Of a stretch of DNA of 64,000 nucleotides, positions 25,351-34,319 are shown one piece after another. Made by a program: the position numbers and the translations under genes. This DNA is from Vibrio superstes (lineage in GTDB: Bacteria; Pseudomonadota; Gammaproteobacteria; Enterobacterales; Vibrionaceae): contig NZ_BCUR01000004.1 of NCBI RefSeq assembly GCF_003569005.1, positions 2,219,927-2,283,926 on the forward strand, read 5' to 3'. The notes under the pieces were generated by a model that did not search any database, had not been told where the DNA came from, and worked only from the letters and a program-made list of their open reading frames with translations. Position 1 is the first letter of the stretch. The number at the start of each line of letters is the position of its first letter.

Positions 25351-26997
25351 TTACAGGCCTGCAGCCTTGAATACTTGGTTCACAATCTCTTGTGCTTCCG
25401 TTTCAATTAGCTTCAGGTGCTCAGCACCCTTAAAGCTTTCACAGTAAATCTTGTAGATTTCTTCTGTGCCTGATGGACGCGCTGCGAACCAGCCGTTGGC
25501 TGTCGTCACTTTAAGTCCACCAATTGCCGCACCGTTACCTGGCGCGTGAGTCAAACGAGCAGTGATTGCATCACCTGCTAGTGTATCCGCAGACACCATT
25601 TCAGCAGATAGCTTCTTAAGCACATCTTTTTGTGGGCCATTGGCAACCGCTTGAATACGGTTATAGCTAGACTCACCGTGCTTAGCCGCTAGTTCGTTAT
25701 AGTATTGCTGAGGGTTCTTGCCAGTTACTGCAGTAATTTCTGCTGCAAGAAGACATAGGATGATGCCATCTTTGTCCGTAGCCCAAGGTGTGCCATCTTT
25801 ACGCAAGAATGAAGCGCCCGCGCTCTCTTCTCCACCAAAGCCAAACTTACCTTCGTATAGACCATCTACAAACCATTTGAAGCCAACTGGCACTTCACAT
25901 AGCTCGCGACCAAGGTCAGCAACAACGCGGTCGATGATTGCACTTGATACTAGAGTTTTACCAACAGCAACCTCAGCGCCCCAACCTTCACGGTGACGAT
26001 ATAGGTAATCGATACATACCGCTAGGAAGTGGTTAGGGTTCATTAGACCTGCTGGAGTCACAATGCCGTGACGGTCATAATCTGGGTCGTTACCAAATGC
26101 CAGTTCATAGTCGTCTTTCAGTGCTAGTAGACCTGCCATTGCATAAGGAGAAGAACAGTCCATACGAACCACGCCGTCTTTGTCCAAAGACATAAACTGG
26201 AAGCTAGGGTCTACTGCTTCGCTTACTAGAGTGAGGTCTAGGTTGTAAGCCTTCTGGATTTGACGCCAGTAATCGATGCCTGAGCCACCTAGTGGATCAA
26301 CACCAATCTTAAGATTTGCTTTTTGGATTGCTTCCATGTCAACAACGTTCACTAGATCAGCAACGTAAGGAGCAACCAAATCTTTCTCAACGAATAACTC
26401 GCTAGCTTTTGCTGCGGCAATGCCTACACGTTTCACATCAGCTAAACCTGCTGCGATGATCTCGTTTGCGCGATCTTCGATAGCTTGAGTTAGCTCGCCC
26501 TCAGCAGGACCACCGTGAACTGGGTTGTACTTGATGCCGCCATCTTGTGGTGGGTTATGCGACGGAGTAATTACAATGCCGTCTGCTTTTGCATCATTAA
26601 CCAAGTTGTAAGTAAGAATTGCATGAGAGATACCCGGAGTTGGCGTGTAGCCTTCGTCTTCTTGACAGATAACTTGAACACCGTTTGCCACTAATACGTC
26701 GACAACCGTTGCAAATGCTGGCTCTGAAAGTGCGTGAGTATCTTTACCCACAAATAGAGGACCAGTCACACCGTTGCTTGCGCGAACTTCAGCGACCGCT
26801 TGAGCGATAGCGAGAATGTGGTTTTCGTTGAACGTAGTTTTGTCAGCACTACCGCGGTGTCCAGAGGTACCAAATGCTACCTTCTGATCCGCGTTGCCTG
26901 CTTCAGGTTGAAGTAGGTAATAGTTAGCTACCAACTGAGGGATGTTGTGTAAATCTTCTTGCTGAGCCTTTTGCCCAGCGCGAGGATGCATAGCCAT
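25351..26997 (-). CDS. pgm: Phosphoglucomutase (alpha-D-glucose phosphate-specific)
   Basis: 548-aa alpha-phosphohexomutase that interconverts glucose-1-phosphate and glucose-6-phosphate. The active serine is in VITPSHNPPQDGG (about residue 144), the metal loop is GNDPDYDRHG, the sugar loop is GGEESAGAS and the phosphate loop is RPSGTEEIYKIY. Downstream of seqA on the same strand, the same order as E. coli seqA-pgm. A hairpin lies in the intervening leader. Confidence 0.97.
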   Translation of the reverse strand: MAMHPRAGQKAQQEDLHNIPQLVANYYLLQPEAGNADQKVAFGTSGHRGSADKTTFNENHILAIAQAVAEVRASNGVTGPLFVGKDTHALSEPAFATVVDVLVANGVQVICQEDEGYTPTPGISHAILTYNLVNDAKADGIVITPSHNPPQDGGIKYNPVHGGPAEGELTQAIEDRANEIIAAGLADVKRVGIAAAKASELFVEKDLVAPYVADLVNVVDMEAIQKANLKIGVDPLGGSGIDYWRQIQKAYNLDLTLVSEAVDPSFQFMSLDKDGVVRMDCSSPYAMAGLLALKDDYELAFGNDPDYDRHGIVTPAGLMNPNHFLAVCIDYLYRHREGWGAEVAVGKTLVSSAIIDRVVADLGRELCEVPVGFKWFVDGLYEGKFGFGGEESAGASFLRKDGTPWATDKDGIILCLLAAEITAVTGKNPQQYYNELAAKHGESSYNRIQAVANGPQKDVLKKLSAEMVSADTLAGDAITARLTHAPGNGAAIGGLKVTTANGWFAARPSGTEEIYKIYCESFKGAEHLKLIETEAQEIVNQVFKAAGL

Positions 26998-27034
26998 TGT
27001 GTTATTCCTTTTTTATAGTTCTTCAAATATTAAA

Positions 27035-27070
27035 ATGCCCGCAAAAAGGGGGGAAGTTCTTTGCAGGCAT
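27035..27070 (-). promoter_or_regulatory. Hairpin between seqA and pgm
   Basis: ATGCCCGCAAA (27035-27045) pairs with TTTGCAGGCAT (27060-27070) with one mismatch. It falls between the seqA stop and pgm start. On the minus strand only a weak T-rich stretch follows, so it could be a partial terminator or an mRNA-processing/stability hairpin that sets the pgm:seqA ratio. Confidence 0.55.
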
Positions 27071-27082
27071 AATTCCTTGGGA

Positions 27083-27643
27083 TTAAATTGAGCGAGTCAC
27101 TCGCTCTATTAACTCGGCGGGGAATGACATTCTCACCATCAACTGCTCAACCATCTGACGTTTACGGCTGGTATTGTTATTGGTGATCACCCAGAAAGGT
27201 GACCCAGGAATGGCTCTTGGTTTGGTCGTGGTGCCACTTGCCAAGAGCACTGCTTCGTTATCTGCGAAGTAAACGCGTTTGCGACCCTTAACCTGAGTCG
27301 CTTCGGCGAATCCATCTTTATCAATTCGATGAAGTGCAGATAAAACAAACATAAATCTATCAATCGCTTTATCTAAAGCGGCAAATTCATCAGAGATAAG
27401 TTCACTGCGAATCTGCTTGATAGGGTCAATCGATTGCGACGGTTTACCTACGATGATAGGTGTGGCCGCGCCTGTAGGCTCAATATCTGTTTCTGGCTTT
27501 GCCTCAACAGATTCTGCTTCTAGCTTGGCTATACCATCCACATCTAGTAAACGTCGTAGAATATCGGATGCACTCTCTCCAATGCGTTGGGTACGGCTCG
27601 CGATAAATCTATACAGTTCTTCGTCAACTTCGATGGTTTTCAT
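27083..27643 (-). CDS. seqA: SeqA, negative regulator of replication initiation
   Basis: 186 aa. The N-terminal multimerisation domain (MKTIEVDEELYRFIASRTQRIGESASDILRRLL, 1-33) is joined by a linker to the C-terminal domain that binds hemimethylated GATC (KRVYFADNEAVLLASG...NNNTSRKRQMVEQLM). It sequesters newly replicated origins and implies Dam methylation in this organism. Divergent from ybfF. Confidence 0.97.
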   Translation of the reverse strand: MKTIEVDEELYRFIASRTQRIGESASDILRRLLDVDGIAKLEAESVEAKPETDIEPTGAATPIIVGKPSQSIDPIKQIRSELISDEFAALDKAIDRFMFVLSALHRIDKDGFAEATQVKGRKRVYFADNEAVLLASGTTTKPRAIPGSPFWVITNNNTSRKRQMVEQLMVRMSFPAELIERVTRSI

Positions 27644-27735
27644 TCGCTTTTCACAATCTTATTAGTTTAAACTGCGCCAGATTATACCCAGTTATTGAGT
27701 AAGTCTCTACGGAAAGCAAAAGGGAATTGGAGAAA

Positions 27736-28506
27736 ATGTCGAGCCAGTTACACTATAAGATCCAAGGTCATGGTAAACCTATACTTTTGATCCACGGTTT
27801 GTTTGGAAGTTTGGATAATTTAGGCCTCCTCGCCCGCGATCTCAGCCAAGATCACCAAGTGATTAGCGTGGATCTGCGCAATCATGGGCGATCCTTCCAC
27901 AGTGATGAGCATACTTATGCCGCACAGGCCGAAGATATTCGTCAGTTAATCGATGAACTAGCGCTAGATGAGTTAACCGTGGTCGGCCATTCGATGGGCG
28001 GTAAGGTGGCAATGAAGTATGCCTCTATTAGCCCAATGAACATCAAAAGATTGATTGTATTGGACATGGCACCTGTCGCCTACAACGTGGATCGACACAG
28101 CAATGTCTTTGCTGGGATTCAAGAAGTCGCCAAACAGAAGCCAAAACTACGCTCTGAAGCTATGAGCCTTATGGCCAAGCACATCGAGATGGAAGGTGTA
28201 AGGCAATTTTTGAGCAAGTCGCTCTATAAAAATGGCGATACCTTAGATTGGCGCTTCAACCATCAAGCCCTTAAGTCACAATATTCTGAGATCATGACCT
28301 GGTCTACCCTAGCAGAAAACCCTTTGCCTACCCTCTTTATTAAGGGCGCAGATTCGGATTACATTCAAGGTGAACATCAGCCTGAAATTATGGCCCAGTT
28401 CCCGAACGCCAAAGCGCATGTGATTGCGAATACAGGACACTGGCTGCATGCCGAGAAACCGGACATGGTGTTGCGAGTTATTCGCAAGTTTATTGCACAA
28501 AATTAA
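27736..28506 (+). CDS. ybfF: Alpha/beta-hydrolase, YbfF-type esterase
   Basis: 256-aa acyl-ester hydrolase. The oxyanion segment LIHGLFGS, nucleophile motif GHSMGG (about residues 88-93) and late NTGHWLHAEKP with the catalytic histidine complete the triad. Start set at ATG 27736, behind AGGGAATTGGAG; an upstream TTG at 27727 lies inside that Shine-Dalgarno region. Cytoplasmic; the natural substrate is uncertain. Divergent from seqA, as in E. coli. Confidence 0.93.
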   Translation: MSSQLHYKIQGHGKPILLIHGLFGSLDNLGLLARDLSQDHQVISVDLRNHGRSFHSDEHTYAAQAEDIRQLIDELALDELTVVGHSMGGKVAMKYASISPMNIKRLIVLDMAPVAYNVDRHSNVFAGIQEVAKQKPKLRSEAMSLMAKHIEMEGVRQFLSKSLYKNGDTLDWRFNHQALKSQYSEIMTWSTLAENPLPTLFIKGADSDYIQGEHQPEIMAQFPNAKAHVIANTGHWLHAEKPDMVLRVIRKFIAQN

Positions 28507-28576
28507 GGGTCAAGGGTAAACAGATATAAGCTGACTGTGATATAGTTCCGCGATTGATAAAGCATAAAGGGATGCC

Positions 28577-28795
28577 ATGCTCTACGATTACATAAATCAG
28601 ATTGAATCCATTGGACTTGATTTGTTGTTTGCCTCCGTATTTTTACTCATCGGTCTCGCAATCAAAGACGTTCTAAAGCAGGGTAATGTCCCTCCATTTG
28701 GCCGTCGTATCGTATGGCTTGTGTTGTTTTTAGGTTGTGCTGGTTTCATTATCAAGGGGCTTATTCAGCTCTCTTGGGAAGGTTCAGGTATATAA
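28577..28795 (+). CDS. DUF2788 small membrane protein
   Basis: 72-aa protein with two hydrophobic helices (about residues 13-33 and 45-65) joined by a basic loop QGNVPPFGRRIVW. It matches the DUF2788 family, conserved beside fldA/fur in vibrios. Function unknown. A good AAGGGATG ribosome binding site precedes it. It probably belongs to the ybfF-fldA transcript. Confidence 0.85.
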   Translation: MLYDYINQIESIGLDLLFASVFLLIGLAIKDVLKQGNVPPFGRRIVWLVLFLGCAGFIIKGLIQLSWEGSGI

Positions 28796-28850
28796 CCTAC
28801 AACTCACTTTATAAACGCATCCGATTACATCTAATATAGGTACTGATTCT

Positions 28851-29378
28851 ATGGCAAGTGTAGGTCTCTTCTTCGGCAGTGATACTGGTAATACAGAAGC
28901 TGTTGCAAAGATGATTCAAAAGCAACTAGGTAAAAAACTGGTTCACGTTCAAGATATTGCAAAGAGCAGCAAAGAAGATATTGATAACTTCGATCTGCTT
29001 CTAATCGGCATTCCAACATGGTACTACGGTGAAGCTCAATGTGACTGGGACGATTTCTTCCCTGAACTAGAGGGTATCGACTTTAGCACTAAGCTCGTCG
29101 CTATCTTTGGTTGTGGTGACCAAGAAGATTATGCTGAATACTTCTGTGACGCTATGGGTACCGTCCGCGATATCGTAGAAGGCAAAGGTGGCACCATCAT
29201 GGGTCACTGGCCAACAGAAGGTTACGAGTTTGAAGCATCAAAAGCACTTGTTGATGACGACAATTTCATCGGCCTATGCATCGACGAAGATCGTCAGCCA
29301 GAATTGACTGACGAGCGCGTAACTAAGTGGGTTAACCAAATCCACGCTGAGATGTGTCTTGCTGAACTAGAAGACTAA
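28851..29378 (+). CDS. fldA: Flavodoxin FldA
   Basis: 175-aa long-chain flavodoxin. The FMN phosphate loop FGSDTGNTEAVA is at residues 8-19, the first isoalloxazine tryptophan is in PTWYYGE (about 56-62) and the second flavin loop is GCGDQEDYAEYF. It is a low-potential electron carrier for radical-SAM and reductive enzymes. Upstream of fur as in E. coli, but with its own terminator between them. Confidence 0.97.
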   Translation: MASVGLFFGSDTGNTEAVAKMIQKQLGKKLVHVQDIAKSSKEDIDNFDLLLIGIPTWYYGEAQCDWDDFFPELEGIDFSTKLVAIFGCGDQEDYAEYFCDAMGTVRDIVEGKGGTIMGHWPTEGYEFEASKALVDDDNFIGLCIDEDRQPELTDERVTKWVNQIHAEMCLAELED

Positions 29379-29403
29379 GCTTGCACAGATTTTGAAATTT
29401 TGA

Positions 29404-29429
29404 AAAAGGGGCTTAGTGCCCCTTTTTTG
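29404..29429 (+). terminator. Rho-independent terminator of fldA
   Basis: Stem AAAAAGGGGC/GCCCCTTTTT with a short TTAGT loop, then Ts. It separates fldA from the fur promoter. Confidence 0.92.
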
Positions 29430-29601
29430 TACCTGTTATTTCACGAGTTACAAATTTGTAAATATTTATCACATACTATTCGTGACATCCTTCCGTTTTA
29501 TGACCAAAAGAAATAACCATCATAAGTACATGGTTTATTGTTCTGGTTCCTTCCCATATAATGAACGTTAGAGTAAGGCTCAGATTTTTATAGGAACATG
29601 C

Positions 29602-30048
29602 ATGCCAGATAATAATAAAGCCCTAAAGGAAGCAGGGTTGAAGGTCACTTTACCACGCTTAAAAATTTTAGAGCTACTTCAACAGCCAGGTTGTCAGCAC
29701 ATAAGTGCGGAAGAGCTGTACAAGAAATTAATAGATATCGGTGAAGAGATTGGTCTTGCTACCGTTTACCGAGTTCTCAACCAATTTGATGACGCAGGCA
29801 TTGTTACTCGTCACCACTTTGAGGGTGGTAAATCAGTGTTTGAACTGTCTACCCAGCACCACCATGACCATCTTGTTTGTCTAGATTGTGGCTCAGTCAT
29901 TGAGTTTAGCGACGAAGTTATTGAAGAGCGTCAGCGCGAGATTGCAAAACGTTACAATATCAATCTGACTAACCACAGTCTCTACCTATACGGCCGCTGT
30001 GCCAATGGTGACTGTAAGGCGGGTCCTAAGGCGCACACGCCTAAGTAG
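29602..30048 (+). CDS. fur: Ferric uptake regulator Fur
   Basis: 148-aa iron-responsive repressor. The winged-helix DNA-binding domain covers residues 1-82 with VTLPRLKILELL and GLATVYRVLNQF. Metal sites follow: HHFEGGKSVFE, the HHHDH segment and the CLDCGS pair (structural zinc), with CANGDCKAG near the C-terminus as a further cysteine pair. It would repress feoABC through the box at 7420-7440. The 223-bp gap before it holds its promoter and a 14-bp palindrome TTACAAATTTGTAA near 29450. Confidence 0.98.
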   Translation: MPDNNKALKEAGLKVTLPRLKILELLQQPGCQHISAEELYKKLIDIGEEIGLATVYRVLNQFDDAGIVTRHHFEGGKSVFELSTQHHHDHLVCLDCGSVIEFSDEVIEERQREIAKRYNINLTNHSLYLYGRCANGDCKAGPKAHTPK

Positions 30049-30065
30049 TAGAGTCAAAAAACAAA

Positions 30066-30668
30066 ATGTCTATCAGTAAAAACGGATTTACGCTGATTGA
30101 GTTAATTGTTGTTATCGTGATAATCGCGGTGCTAGCTGTTGTGGCTGCCCCGCGATTTTTAGATCTTAACTCAGACGCACGAGAATCGATGCTTAAAGGT
30201 GCGGCGGCTGAACTCCAACAGTCTATTAATTTTGCGCATCAAAGATGGGCTCTAGAAGGCAGAGGCACGGAATCGTACGCAAATATGCCAGGGTACGCTG
30301 AAGGAACAGATTCAGCTGAAGGCAGTAACACCATAGATAGCCACCTCGATATGAATGACGTTGGATACCCGCTTGGAGTTGATAAAAATGACCCAATGGG
30401 AGCGCCCTTTAATATTGGTAAAGGTGATAAAGCCTGTTATTTATTATGGGATAGGCTTCTCGATTCATCACTAACTGCGACCGATAATGTAAATCAAGCT
30501 GAAAATTATGATTTTTATGCCATTCGACAAACAGGTAAAGAAGGTCATTATTCTAAGTGTGTTTTCATCTATACCAAAGACGGATATACGTCTAACCCAA
30601 ACAACGCGAAACACGTGATCTGGTATGACTCTCGAACCGGTGATGTCTCTTACGTTCTAAACGATTGA
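30066..30668 (+). CDS. Type IV pilin-like protein (prepilin N-terminus)
   Basis: 200-aa protein with a class III signal: SKNG/FTLIELIVVIVIIAV, cleavage by prepilin peptidase after Gly7, and Glu5 of the mature helix present. The long hydrophobic helix ends near APRFLDL, as in MSHA-type pilins. The C-terminal part has two cysteines (CYLLW and KCVFIY) that could form the usual disulfide loop. It lies 17 bp after fur with only a weak ribosome binding site, and no other pilus genes are near. An isolated pilin or pseudopilin; assembly system unknown. Confidence 0.85.
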   Translation: MSISKNGFTLIELIVVIVIIAVLAVVAAPRFLDLNSDARESMLKGAAAELQQSINFAHQRWALEGRGTESYANMPGYAEGTDSAEGSNTIDSHLDMNDVGYPLGVDKNDPMGAPFNIGKGDKACYLLWDRLLDSSLTATDNVNQAENYDFYAIRQTGKEGHYSKCVFIYTKDGYTSNPNNAKHVIWYDSRTGDVSYVLND

Positions 30669-30695
30669 CTAGAGTTAGCCTCATAAAGCAGACAT

Positions 30696-30725
30696 AAAAA
30701 ATGCCAGCATCTAGCTGGCATTTTT
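30696..30725. terminator. Bidirectional terminator between pilin gene and glnS
   Basis: Stem AAAAATGCCAG/CTGGCATTTTT with a short loop. A-run and T-run flank it on both sides, so it serves the two convergent genes. Confidence 0.92.
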
Positions 30726-30746
30726 GTTTCTAGCACAAAGCATTAA

Positions 30747-32411
30747 TTAGCTATTGTTTGCCCAAGTATCACGTAGACCGACTGTGCGGTTAAACACTAG
30801 GTTTTCTGCAGTGCTGTCTTTGCTGTCTACACAGAAGTAACCTGTGCGCTCGAACTGATAACCCGCTTCTGCTTCAGCACCCACTAGGCTAGGTTCAACA
30901 AAGCCTTGTTTCACATCTAATGACTCAGCATTAATCGTTGCTTTAAAGTCTTCTGCCGCTGCTGGGTTTGGTACCGTAAACAAGCGATCGTATAGACGAA
31001 TCTCTGCAGGAACACCTTTGTCAGCGGATACCCAATGGATAACGCCCTTCACTTTACGACCGTCCGCTGGGTTCTTACCTAGCGTCTCATCATCATAAGT
31101 ACAGAAGATAGTGGTGATGTTGCCTTGCTCATCTTTATCGATGCGCTCAGCCTTAATCACGTAAGAACCACGCAGACGCACTTCTTTGCCTAAAACTAGG
31201 CGTTTGTACTTCTTGTTCGCTTCTTCACGGAAGTCATCAGCCTCGATCCACACTTCACGAGTGAAGGGTACTTCACGACTGCCCATTTCAGGTTTGTTCG
31301 GGTGATTCGCAACGTTTAGTGTCTCTACCTGACCTTCTGGGTAGTTTTCGATCACGATCTTAACGGGCTCAAGAACCGCCATTGCACGAGGTGCATTCTC
31401 GTTTAGGTCATCACGAATACAAGACTCTAGTGAACCAAACTCAATCATGTTCTCTTGCTTGGTGACACCAATACGCTTACAGAATTCACGAATAGACGCA
31501 GGAGTAAAACCACGGCGACGCAAACCAGAGATGGTTGGCATACGCGGGTCATCCCAGCCATTTACCAAATTTTCAGTCACTAGTTGGCTCAGCTTACGCT
31601 TAGACATAACCGTGTATTCAAGGTTTAGGCGGCTAAACTCATACTGATGAGGCTGAGTCTCAATGGTAATGTTTTCCAGCACCCAGTCGTACAAGCGACG
31701 GTTGTCTTGGAATTCAAGGGTACACAAAGAGTGAGTAATTCCCTCTAGGGCATCCGAGATACAGTGAGTGAAGTCGTACATTGGATAAATGCACCACTTG
31801 TCAGCGGTTTGATGGTGATGGGCAAAACGCACACGATATAGAACCGGATCGCGCATCACCATGAATGATGAGCTCATATCGATCTTAGCACGCAGACATG
31901 CTTCGCCTTCTTTGAAGCCACCATCACGCATTTTTTCAAATAGCGCTAAGTTTTCTTCAATGGTGCGGTTGCGATATGGGCTTTCTTTACCCGGCGCTTT
32001 CAACGTGCCACGGTATTCACGAATCTCGTCAGCCGTTAGCTCTTCAACATAAGCTAGGCCCTTGTTGATCAACTCAACAGCATACGCATACAACTGATCA
32101 AAATAGTTTGACGAGTAACAGATATCGCCAGACCAGTTGAAACCAAGCCATTGAACGTCATTCTTAATTGATTCAACGTATTCAATGTCTTCTTTTTCTG
32201 GGTTGGTGTCATCAAAGCGCAGGTTACACTGGCCCTGATAGTCTTGAGCAATACCAAAGTTTAGACAGATCGACTTAGCGTGTCCGATATGCAGATAACC
32301 GTTTGGCTCTGGCGGGAAACGAGTATGCACGCTGTTATGTTTGCCATCCGCGATATCTTTATCGATGATTTGGCGGATAAAATTCGATGGTCGAGCCTCA
32401 GCTTCACTCAT
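30747..32411 (-). CDS. glnS: Glutaminyl-tRNA synthetase
   Basis: 554-aa class I synthetase. The HIGH motif is in GYLHIGHAKSI (about residues 39-49), the KMSKS-equivalent is VMSKRKL (about 269-275), and the C-terminal anticodon-binding barrels are present. It charges tRNA-Gln. Neighbouring nagE on the same strand, as in E. coli, but nagE has its own terminator. Confidence 0.98.
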   Translation of the reverse strand: MSEAEARPSNFIRQIIDKDIADGKHNSVHTRFPPEPNGYLHIGHAKSICLNFGIAQDYQGQCNLRFDDTNPEKEDIEYVESIKNDVQWLGFNWSGDICYSSNYFDQLYAYAVELINKGLAYVEELTADEIREYRGTLKAPGKESPYRNRTIEENLALFEKMRDGGFKEGEACLRAKIDMSSSFMVMRDPVLYRVRFAHHHQTADKWCIYPMYDFTHCISDALEGITHSLCTLEFQDNRRLYDWVLENITIETQPHQYEFSRLNLEYTVMSKRKLSQLVTENLVNGWDDPRMPTISGLRRRGFTPASIREFCKRIGVTKQENMIEFGSLESCIRDDLNENAPRAMAVLEPVKIVIENYPEGQVETLNVANHPNKPEMGSREVPFTREVWIEADDFREEANKKYKRLVLGKEVRLRGSYVIKAERIDKDEQGNITTIFCTYDDETLGKNPADGRKVKGVIHWVSADKGVPAEIRLYDRLFTVPNPAAAEDFKATINAESLDVKQGFVEPSLVGAEAEAGYQFERTGYFCVDSKDSTAENLVFNRTVGLRDTWANNS

Positions 32412-32505
32412 CTACAACACCTCATGGTTCAATTTTGAAATTCTTCTACGCCCTACATTGTATTCGTCTAAAGAACTAAATCTAGATGTTTGTGTTATGA
32501 AAGGT

Positions 32506-32534
32506 AAAAAAAATGCCTCCCGAGGGAGGCATTG
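32506..32534 (-). terminator. Rho-independent terminator of nagE
   Basis: On the minus strand ATGCCTCCC-TCG-GGGAGGCAT followed by a long T-run. Confidence 0.93.
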
Positions 32535-32558
32535 GCACAATAATCTAGGAGTTATTGA

Positions 32559-34052
32559 TTAAGATGGAAGCTGTACAGTTGTTAGGTCAGCATCTGCAGG
32601 GATTTGTTTCATCTCACCTGCTACGATTTCTGCTAGTGGACCTAGGATAACTTGAACGTTATTTGAACCTAGTTTAACCACACCCATTGCACCTAAGTCT
32701 TTTAGTTGCTTCTCGTTGATTACGCTTGTGTCGTTTAGAGTTAGGCGTAGACGAGTGATACATGCATCAATTGAAGAGATGTTGCTGTGTCCACCTAGTG
32801 CTTTCAGGTACTGCTTAGCAAGCTCAGAAGAGTTTGAAGAACCCGCAGTTGTTGAAGCGCCATCTTCGTCATCTTCACGACCAGGAGTCTTAAGACCGAA
32901 CTTAATGATTACTGTACGGAACACTGCGTAGTAGATTCCGAAGAATACTAGACCTTGAACGATTAGCATGTACCAGTTAACAGCTAGTGGGTTACGGCTA
33001 GATAGAACCATATCCACAAGACCTGCTGAGAAGCCGAAGCCTGCAATCCATTCCATTGATGCTGCGATGTATACAGAGATACCCGTCAAAACAGCGTGCA
33101 GAACATACAGTGCTGGCGCTAGGAACATGAATGAGAACTCTAGTGGCTCAGTCACACCTGTGAAGAAAGAAGCGAAACCTGCAGCAATCATGATAGACGC
33201 TACTTTTTCTTTGTTCTTAGATTTTGAAGTGTGGTAGATAGCCAGTGCTGCACCTGGTAGACCGAACATCATGATTGGGAAGAAGCCCGCTTGGTACATA
33301 CCAGTAATACCTACTGTTGCAGTACCTTCAGCGATAGACTTAGCGCCACCTAGGAAGTTAGGGATATCGTTAATACCGGCAACGTCGAACCAGAATACTG
33401 AGTTCAATGCGTGGTGAAGACCAACAGGAATCAATAGACGGTTGAAGAATGCGTAGATACCAGCACCTACAGAACCCATACCTTGGATAGACTCACCGAA
33501 GTGTACTAGGCCATCGTAGATTGCAGGCCATACGTACATAAGTACGAATGCCATTACGATACCAGCAAAAGAAGTCAAGATAGGAACAAGACGCTTACCA
33601 GAGAAGAACGCTAGTGCTTTATGAAGCTCAACGGTCGAGAAGCGGTTGTAGATTTCAGCAGAGATAATACCGACTAGGATACCTACGAATTGGTTTTGAA
33701 TCTTACCAAATGCCGCTGGAACTGCGTCGCCGCTAATACCCTGAATCTGTGCTACTGCACCAGGAGATAGAAGAGTAGTAACAACGTACATCATTACAAG
33801 GCCAGCCAGTGCCGCTGCACCATCTTTATCTTTAGACATACCGTAGGCAACACCCACAGCGAATAGCCAAGACATGTTGTCGATGATTGCTGCGCCCGCC
33901 TTAATAAGGAAGCCAGCTAGTGCACTGTTGCCACCCCAACCGGTTGGGTCAATCCAATAACCGATACCCATTAGTATCGCTGCTGCTGGTAGCGTAGCAA
34001 CCGGCACCATTAGCGCCTTACCTACCTTCTGAAAATATCCAAGAATGTTCAC
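32559..34052 (-). CDS. nagE: N-acetylglucosamine PTS permease, IICB
   Basis: 497-aa phosphotransferase permease. The IIC membrane domain (about residues 1-380) includes GIGYWIDPTGWG and GLHHALNSVFWF with FFTGVTEPLEFSFMF. The IIB domain carries the phosphorylated cysteine in SIDACITRLRLTLND (about residue 430). It imports GlcNAc as GlcNAc-6-phosphate. Unlike the 648-aa E. coli NagE it has no fused IIA domain, so it must borrow a separate EIIA-Glc-type protein. Divergent from nagBAC and probably NagC-repressed. Confidence 0.96.
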   Translation of the reverse strand: MNILGYFQKVGKALMVPVATLPAAAILMGIGYWIDPTGWGGNSALAGFLIKAGAAIIDNMSWLFAVGVAYGMSKDKDGAAALAGLVMMYVVTTLLSPGAVAQIQGISGDAVPAAFGKIQNQFVGILVGIISAEIYNRFSTVELHKALAFFSGKRLVPILTSFAGIVMAFVLMYVWPAIYDGLVHFGESIQGMGSVGAGIYAFFNRLLIPVGLHHALNSVFWFDVAGINDIPNFLGGAKSIAEGTATVGITGMYQAGFFPIMMFGLPGAALAIYHTSKSKNKEKVASIMIAAGFASFFTGVTEPLEFSFMFLAPALYVLHAVLTGISVYIAASMEWIAGFGFSAGLVDMVLSSRNPLAVNWYMLIVQGLVFFGIYYAVFRTVIIKFGLKTPGREDDEDGASTTAGSSNSSELAKQYLKALGGHSNISSIDACITRLRLTLNDTSVINEKQLKDLGAMGVVKLGSNNVQVILGPLAEIVAGEMKQIPADADLTTVQLPS

Positions 34053-34168
34053 GTTATCTCTCCCTCTGAGGAATCTGAAAATAAGTTAAAAACTTTTTTT
34101 AGTTAATTAATTTAGTCCTCTTCATCTTAATGGCTTAAATTTGCGTCGCAAATTAAAACCCTATAAAA

Positions 34169-34184
34169 CGTGAGCCATGTCATA
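34169..34184. promoter_or_regulatory. CRP-like site in nagE-nagB intergenic region
   Basis: CGTGA-N6-TCATA, matching 8 of 10 positions of the CRP core TGTGA-N6-TCACA. It sits centrally between the divergent genes, where cAMP-CRP acts in E. coli. Confidence 0.5.
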
Positions 34185-34229
34185 GCAATCCGTGTGAACA
34201 GCCTATTTTTGTTAGGTAGATCATAAAAC

Positions 34230-34250
34230 TTATTTCACTCTTAAAAATAA
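34230..34250. promoter_or_regulatory. Probable NagC operator
   Basis: TTATTT-N9-AAATAA, a 21-bp palindrome with the TTATTT/AAATAA arms expected of NagC sites, 70 bp before the nagB start. A second A/T-rich candidate lies around 34080-34115 near nagE. Two spaced sites would allow the looping known for E. coli NagC. Confidence 0.6.
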
Positions 34251-34319
34251 CGATCATTTTGAGTATACTAAGGACAATTAAATAAATCTTAAATCTTAAA
34301 TCTTGGCGAGGTATCCACC

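Noticed and set aside
34137..34155. AATTTGCG-TC-GCAAATT palindrome as the CRP site of nag genes
   Set aside because: It lacks the TGTGA core; CGTGA-N6-TCATA nearby fits better. It may be another operator.
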